From the NCBI GenBank assembly GCA_037176725.1, contig JAZBRS010000060.1, forward strand, positions 54,030,001 through 54,094,000: a DNA stretch of 64,000 nucleotides. Reading direction: 5' to 3'. Under the pieces are notes generated by a model. That model had not been told where the DNA came from. It did not search any database and saw only the letters and a program-made list of their open reading frames with translations. A program made the position numbers and the translations under genes. This stretch comes from Posidonia oceanica (lineage: Eukaryota; Streptophyta; Magnoliopsida; Alismatales; Posidoniaceae). Below are positions 57,891 to 64,000 of this stretch, piece after piece (position 1 is the stretch's first letter; every line of letters starts with the position of its first letter).

Positions 57891-58059
57891 TCAATGTGGA
57901 TGCAAATGCGGAAACTAGGATGCAGTGCTAATGCAAAGGCTGGTGTGCGATGCTAATGCTGATGTTGAACCATTAGGCACTAATGCTCATTGCACTGTAC
58001 TCCGCTGGGGGGAACGCGGGCGATGCATGCGTGTGTAATGCAGATGATGCGATGCTCCG

Positions 58060-58290
58060 TGCTGAGCCGCTCGGCTCGAACGTGGGGGTGCCAAATGCTG
58101 AGCACTGCTCTAAGCGAAGGCGAAGCAAATGCTGTGCGCTGAGCGGGGTACGGCTCAAACACTGGGGTGCCATTCGCTGAGCTCTGCTCTAAGCGGAGGC
58201 AATGCAGATGCTGTGTGCTAAGCGGGGTACAACTCAAACACGGGGGTGCCATTCACTGAGCTCTACTCTAAGCGAAGGCAATGTAGATGC
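58060..58290. repeat. 79-bp tandem repeat, three copies
   Basis: Phases at 58111, 58190 and 58269 on TAAGCG; each unit has GGGGTGCCA and GCTGAGC-like words. It lies within D's 3' UTR. Confidence 0.85.
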
Positions 58291-58679
58291 TATGTATGCG
58301 ATGCTGGTGTTGTGCGTGTGCTGTGCGGGAGTTGGTGTGGTAGCTGCACGGAGTATGTCAGCGCAATGAGAATGCGGTGCAATACGATACAAATGCGATG
58401 CTAATGTTATGGTATGCAATGACGTGGCATATGTACAGTGTGATGCGATGTTATGCGATGCTATTGTTGACTCTACCGGGGATACATGGGAAGTGCGATG
58501 CTAATGCAGCTATCTAGCATGTGATGATGATGTGATGATGCTGGATGCAAGGGTAGTGGCCAACTAGTGGCTCTGCCGACCGCTAGGGGCATGCATGTAG
58601 ATGCGTATGATACATGCGAATGCCACGTCATGCATTGTGATGCGATGCGATGCAATGTGATGCTATGCAGATGTGACGA

Positions 58680-58860
58680 AATACAATGCAGTAGATGCGA
58701 TGCAATGCGATGAGGATGTGATGCAATGCAATGCATTAGATGCGATGCCATGCGATGTGAATGTGATGCAATGCAATGCATTAGATGTGATACCATGTAA
58801 TGTGGATGTGATGCAATGCAATGCATTAGATGCGATGCCATGCGATGTAGATGCGCCATG
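58680..58860. repeat. 45-bp tandem repeat, three to four copies
   Basis: Phases at 58731, 58776 and 58821 on ATGCATTAGA; the units are made of GATGCAATGC words. Confidence 0.85.
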
Positions 58861-59560
58861 GGATGCAATGTAATGCAATGCGATATAATGCAATGTGATG
58901 GTGGCTGGTTGGATAGAAGGGATATCAGCCCGATGTAGATGTTGCGATGCGAGTGCGGACACTAGCACAATTATGGCGATTTATGTTGTTGCCAATGCAG
59001 TGCTGACGATTATGCAAGTATTGTTGCGATGCAATGCAATGCGATGTGGGTGTGATGGAGTGATGTGCAATGAGATGTTATGTCATGCAAGAGAAGGTGC
59101 AATGATGCGTAGTGCGATGCAATGATATGTGGTGACATATCATGATGTGCTAATGCAATACAATGACACGCAATGGCATGTGATAACGTGTCATGAGGTG
59201 CAACGACATGCCATGACATGCAATGAAGTGCAAATGTGATGCAATGACATGGCATGGAGTGTGAATGAAATGCAATGAGAATGTAGTGTAATGCAATGCA
59301 GACGTGATGCAATGCAACGCAATAGATGCGATACCAATGCGATGCGATATTGACTCTGCTGGGGGTACATGAGAAGTGCAACGCTAATGCAGCTATCTAG
59401 CATGTGATGCTGATGTGGTGATGCTAGATGCAAAGGCAGTGGCAAACTAGTGGCTCTACCAGCTGAGAGGGGCATGCAGGTAGATGGTTATGCTACGTGG
59501 GGATGCCATGTCATGCAATGCAATGTGATGAGGTGCAATGCGATGTTATGAGATGCAAAG

Positions 59561-59964
59561 GAATGCTAAAAAGGATGCAGTGCGATGCCAGGCGACAGGT
59601 TGGTAGCTAATCCAAACTTGCGCAAAGAGGGGCACCAAACAAGACTAATGTGCTTGCCATCTAGGGAGTTTGGGCTGCCAGCCCAGAGAAGAACTCCAGA
59701 CACGATTATCGTGCTTGCCACCTGCGATGCCAGACACTTTAATGGATGTCATCTGGGCAGTTAGGGCTACCAGCTCAGAGGAGATGGGGGCATGATACCG
59801 AAAGCAGCGAAAAAGATGCTCCTGGTATCAAACTGATGATACCAGGGGGCGGCTGAAATGCTCCAGGCATCGAGAGAGAACGCTAGACAGTTTGACGGGT
59901 GTCATTTAGGTAGTTGGGGTTGCCAGCCTAGAGGAGAGGGGCCAAGCAAACCAAAAAGGCACGC
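59561..59964 (-). other. D 3' UTR with shared words and hairpin
   Basis: Three copies of a GGGCTGCCAGCCC-like inverted repeat (near 59668, 59767 and 59925) and the shared hairpin at 59819-59848 (CTCCTGGTATC with GATACCAGGGG, 8-base loop). No gene. Confidence 0.65.
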
Positions 59965-61610
59965 AGCAGCAAACTTGTCCTCGTCCACCCAGCACGAAGA
60001 AACAAGCAAGTAGGACTCTGTCTGCCCAGACAAAGTCAACACGGCAACGAATTTGTCCTCGTCCACCTGACATGAGGAAACAAGCAAGCAGGACTCTATC
60101 TGCCCAGACAAAGACAACATGGCAGCAAACTTGTCCTCGTCCACCTGGCATGTGGAAACAAGCTAGTAGGACTTTGTTCACCTGGACAAAGTCAACATGG
60201 CAGCAAACTTGTCCTCATCCACCCGGCACGAAGAAAAGCAAGCAAGACTCCGTCAGCCCGGACAAAGTCAATGCGGCAACAAACTTGTCCTCGTTCCCCC
60301 GACACAAGGAAACAAGCAAGCAGGATTCTGTCCGCCTAGACAAAGTCAACGTGGCAACAAACTTGTCCTTGTCCACCTGGCATGAGGAAGCAAGCAAGCA
60401 GGACTCTGTCTGCTCGGACAAAGTCAACGCGACAGCAAACTTGTCCTCGTCCACCCAGCACGAGGAAGCAAGGAAGCAAGACACTGTCCGCCCGGACAAA
60501 GTCAACATGGCAACAAACTTGTCCTCATCTACTCAGCACGAGGAAGCAAGCAAGTAGGACTCTGTCCGCCCAGACAAAGTGAACGCGACAGCAAACTTGT
60601 CCTCGTCCACCCAACATGAGGAAGCAAGCAAGTAGGACTCTGTCTTCTCAGACAAAGTCAACACGGCAGCAAACATGTCCTCATCCACCTGGCACGAGGA
60701 AGCAAGCAAGCAGGACTCCGTCTGCCCAGACAAAGTCAACGTGGTAGCAAAATTGTCCTCGTCCACCTCGCACGAGGAAGCAAGAAAGCAGGACTTTGTC
60801 TGCTTGGACAAAGTCAATGCGGCAGCAAACTTGTCCTCGTCCACCCGGCATGAGGAAACAAGCAAGTAGGACTCTATCTGCCCGAACAAAGTCAATGCGG
60901 TAGCAAACTTGTCCTCGTCCACCCAGCACGAGGAAGCAAGCAAGCAGGACTTCATGTGCCTAGACAAAGTCAACGTGGTAGCAAACTTGTGCTCGTCCAC
61001 CTAGCACGAGGAAGCAAGCAAGTAGGACTTTGTCCGCCCGGACAAAGTCAATGCGGCAGCAAACTTGTCCTCGTCCACCCGGCACGAGTAAACAAGCAAG
61101 CAGAACTCTATCCACCTGGACAAAGTCAACGTGGCTGCAAACTTGTCCTCGTCCACCCGACATGAGGAAACAAGCAAGCGGGACTCTGTTCGCCCGGACA
61201 AAGTCAACACGATAGCAAACTTGTCCTTGTCCACCCAGCATGAGGAAACAAGCAAGCAAGACTCTGTCCGCTCGGACAAAGTCAACACGGCAGCAAACTT
61301 GTCCTTCTCCACCAGCACGAGGAAACAAGCAAGCAGGACTCTGTCCGCCCGGATAAAGTCAACGTGGCAGCAAACTTGTCCTCGTCCACCTGGCACGAGG
61401 AAACAAGCAAGCAAGACTCTGTCTGCCCAGACAAAGTCAACGCGGTCGTAAACTTGTCCTCGTCCACCCGACACGAAGAAACAACCAAGCAGGACTCTGT
61501 CCACCTGGACAAAGTCAACGCGGTATCAAACTTGTCCTTGTCCACCCGGCACGAGGAAACAAGCAAGTAGGACTCTGTCCGCCCAGACAAAGTCACGTAG
61601 GAGCAAACTG
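59965..61610 (-). repeat. 78-bp hairpin array in D's 3' UTR
   Basis: About 21 units of 76-78 bp. Each unit holds two inverted repeats: GACTTTGTCC pairing with GGACAAAGTC across GCCC (61026-61049), and TCCTCGT pairing with ACGAGGA across 9 bases (61379-61401), the latter extended by CTTG/CAAG. On the minus strand these match the two hairpin types of element E. Long open frames in all phases reflect the repeat, not proteins. Confidence 0.9.
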
Positions 61611-62060
61611 CCAACAAGTCCAAAGGCCCATCTACAGAAAAGGTGGGAAGGACCGATGCCAGAGGGCCCAGGATGCCCTCTGTACCATGGGAGAGGACAA
61701 GCCAGCAAGCCTATTAGCAAGAAGGGTGATGACAAGTCAGAAGACCCGTCACACCAGGAAGCAACGGGAATACCACACCCAAAGGTATGGTAGAGGTTGT
61801 TGGACACTCCCATGACAGTTAGGGGTGTCAGCCTGGGCAGAAAATCGAATGCAAGGATGAATGCAAGGGATGCAAGGGAAGTGCGGTTAGTGTAGGGAAA
61901 ATGCATGCAGTGCTGGGTAAAAGGTGGGTGATGCCAGGAAATGCAAGAAAAGTAGAGAGAAAGTGAGGACCCATCGTGGTGGGTGTGCAATGGTCTCAAA
62001 GTGGGCATGCGATGTAATGCCACAGTGTGGCAAATAGTGAACATGCCGGTCATAACAGAC
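61611..62060 (-). other. Upstream end of D's recognisable 3' UTR
   Basis: No gene. On the minus strand it has AGAGGGC pairing with GCCCTCT and a GACAC...GTGTC inverted repeat with the CCCTAACTGTC phrase typical of these UTRs. A 185-codon open frame here is compositional. Confidence 0.5.
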
Positions 62061-63060
62061 CACCCAACGCGGTGGGCAACCAAAAAACTTCGAAAAGCAT
62101 GGAGCCTCTGAGCGAGGTCTTAGAAAAAGTGCTCGTCTTTGACTCCGATTTTTGAAAACAGGGAGAAAGGAAAGTAGATTATTAGTGCATTTATTATGTT
62201 TCTGTTGGCTTTCGATTCCAAGCAGCTGTTTGGCGAGAGGATGTTTCTACGCTTCCTAATCTAGGAGACTCTGATCCTTGATCAATGCCATGCCGTGTTG
62301 TGGTTGGTGGCTCCCATTCTCAATCTTAGTTCGGGATGAGGCCTCAGCTTTGTAGAGTATAGCCTTGGCTACATGTTGGTAGCGGAAACGTTGGGTGTAG
62401 CCTTACAGCCTCTGTCTTAACACCTCGGGGACCGACTACCACTTTTAACGCTCTGAGAATGATATTTATTTTTCCCTCTTGAGTGATTGGAGTTGCATCT
62501 GACCTGCCAAGGAGGTAGAGTTGTTGCTCGCACAAGGGTTTTGAGCATGCTGCTTCGCTCAAAGGGTGGGGCTAGGTCCTCCTGATGATGCTTCTCGAGC
62601 AGTTGACAGTTGTTGCATGTAGTTGGGGGTTGAGGCAGCTTCGATGCTCATCCAAGTCACTCCTCTCATGGGCGTCTTCTTTCTTCGACTTCTTTCTACA
62701 TTTTTCTTTTATGCCCAGTATGCATATCATGCCATTTTTCTTTTTTTTTGCATGCTCTCACTTCTTTTGGATATGCATTTGCTTCTCCTTCTTGTCAACG
62801 TACACCCTCAGCCTCTACCGTGTATACAAGCAGCCTATGACTATGCTCTGCTTTGCATTGGTCCTCTCCACGTCTGGTGGACTCTCTTGATTGGATTGAT
62901 CTCGCTTTTGGAGTTTTGCGCTCAGCGAGGTTCTCTAATCTGCTTTAAGTCTCACATTGTGGCCACACGCAACGAAATGACATTGCTCGGGTGAATTCTG
63001 CCTGAAACGTTGATGCTTGGCATCCTCTAGGCGCTACTGCTTGTTTATCCAAAGCTGGCT
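62061..63060. other. Unassigned region
   Basis: I recognise no coding domain. On the minus strand an A/G-rich part (about 62600-62790) resembles in composition the pol-extra ORF spacers of C and E, so this may be the internal region of D with its extra ORF deleted, or a different repeat. Confidence 0.35.
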
Positions 63061-63089
63061 ATTGATTATGCAAATTTTTATGAGTTTTT

Positions 63090-63640
63090 TACATTTTTAG
63101 AAAAAGGACAAGCATATTTTGGTTTTTTTTCATGAGTTTTGTATTTTTTATGATTTTTGCTTTAGGATAACTTAAAATCAAAAACTAGCGGAAAGGAAGA
63201 AGCATGTTTTTTGTTGTTTTTGCATATTTGATTTTTTTGGTGTCTTTTGTGTTTTCCAGGATGCAGGAAATTATATGTGCATGCAGGAGATGATAATGCC
63301 TGTTTTTGGTGTTTTCGGTGGATTTTATATTTTGTGTGGCTTTTGCTTTAGGAAAACATAAGATCAAAAACAACGGAGAAGAAAAGCAAGTTCATGTTGT
63401 TTTTGCATATTTTGATTTGTTTGTTTTTGGTATTTTCTAGGATGCAAGAAAATGAGATGCGCATGTAGGAAATGAAAATGCATGTTTTTGCGGTTTTTGC
63501 ATATATTGATTTTTTTGTTTTCTGTATTTTTCCAGGATGCTGGAAATGGAATACGCATGCAGGAAATGAAAATGCATGTTTGTGGTTTTTGATGGATTTT
63601 ATGATTTTTATGGTTTTTTTTGGATAAAGCTAGAAAATGC
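63090..63640. repeat. Diverged repeats of about 95-180 bp
   Basis: T-rich units with TTTTTGCATAT, TTTCCAGGATGC and GCAGGAAATGAAAATGCATG words at about 63258, 63439 and 63534. Origin unknown. Confidence 0.65.
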
Positions 63641-63722
63641 AAAAGCAAACTACAACAATAAACCGAAAGAAAACGAATGGTAATGGAGGAAAATACAAAG
63701 GAAGGTAAGAGGGACTTACCTA

Positions 63723-63974
63723 TCAGCCACATTCAAGATAGAGGTGTTGGGCCCGCTCCTGCACCGTCGGCGCTGCCTTCGTGTTCCTGGGTGCGTGCTC
63801 TCTCATCATTGCATAACTATTTTGACTGAACCAAGGAGACGAGACGCTCAAGATGTGGGACAGCAAAGGGGGCTGGGATGAGTCTGATGGGACCAGAAGG
63901 GTCCGTCGGGGGAGAGATAGAGTCAGGAGTGAAAAGATTGACTCCCGACGTTCCGACACCCTCGGAACCCGCAA
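63723..63974 (-). other. Possible coding fragment, unknown
   Basis: An 83-codon minus-strand frame, more GC-rich than its surroundings, ending shortly before a donor-like AGGTAAGTCC (about 63720). It could be the last part of an exon continuing beyond the window or an old element fragment. I do not recognise the protein. Confidence 0.3.
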
Positions 63975-64000
63975 ACCCAGCTGAGGGAAAGCCGAGAAGA

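Larger units (their letters stand above)
57891..59560. repeat. GCAT-rich low-complexity region of element D
   Basis: About 1.7 kb built from ATGCAATGC/GATGCGATG words. It corresponds to much shorter GCAT-rich stretches (50-400 bp) before the LTRs of A, C and E. A segment at 58468-58640 is repeated 883 bp further on (59351-59530), including CAGCTATCTAGCATGTGATG, so part of it arose by duplication. Confidence 0.8.
56001..62060 (-). mobile_element. Element D: 3' LTR and long 3' UTR
   Basis: Minus-strand Tat/Ogre-lineage remnant. Reading from 62060 downward: 3' UTR with a hairpin array, GCAT-rich sequence, pre-LTR block, LTR. No gag-pol or extra ORF of D is recognisable in the window. Its 5' half either lies beyond 64000 or is partly deleted. 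Element E interrupts its LTR. Confidence 0.78.

Noticed and set aside
60072..61623. Long open frames on both strands (up to 167 codons)
   Set aside because: They follow the 78-bp tandem array in several frames at once, so they are a repeat artefact.

Overview
The window is nuclear DNA from a seed plant with a repeat-rich, probably large genome. It holds no host gene, tRNA or rRNA that I can support. Almost all of it is made of five nested LTR retrotransposons of the Ty3/gypsy Tat/Ogre lineage, called A to E here. The lineage call rests on these features: very long LTRs; a primer-binding site (PBS) complementary to plant tRNA-Arg(ACG); a Gag with a CX2HX4HX4C knuckle; a single gag-pro-RT-RNaseH-RNaseH-IN frame with two RNase H domains; and an extra ORF downstream of pol that looks like a plant mobile domain (PMD) protein. 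I cannot name the species.

Layout. Element A (+) is represented by its 3' UTR and 3' LTR (32528-36478). Element B (-) sits in A's 3' UTR. Only B's 5' LTR (1982-4344 plus 32388-32527), PBS, leader and the start of gag (1-910) are present. Element C (+, 4345-32387, 28.0 kb) is inserted in B's LTR. It is structurally complete, with 5.78-kb LTRs about 1% different by eye and a perfect 5-bp target duplication (CAAGC). Element D (-) supplies a 3' LTR (36670-37409 plus 56001-57748) and a long 3' UTR up to about 62060. Element E (+, 37410-55995, 18.6 kb, target duplication TAAGG) is inserted in D's LTR. E has lost the end of its 5' LTR, its PBS and its Gag capsid region. The stretch 62061-64000 is not assigned.

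How the parts work together. In C the order is LTR, PBS, leader with a short predicted intron, gag-pol, spacer, extra ORF, structured 3' UTR, polypurine tract, LTR. C's gag-pol has three in-frame TAG codons and a 1-bp frameshift. E's gag-pol has sixteen premature stops, fifteen of them TAG, yet its extra ORF is open for 409 codons. Neither copy looks autonomous, although C has every cis-acting site.

Most unusual: the 3' UTRs of all the elements are arrays of short hairpins. Different repeat units in C, D, E and A keep their stems through paired (compensatory) changes, and one hairpin type (CCCCTGGTATC pairing with GATACCAGGGG) recurs in A, C, D and E. Further signals are clusters of an 18-bp palindrome through E's LTRs, a block and a second PBS-like site conserved in the U5 of all the LTRs, a conserved 105-112 bp GT-AG interval just upstream of gag, and an almost exclusive use of TAG among the nonsense mutations.
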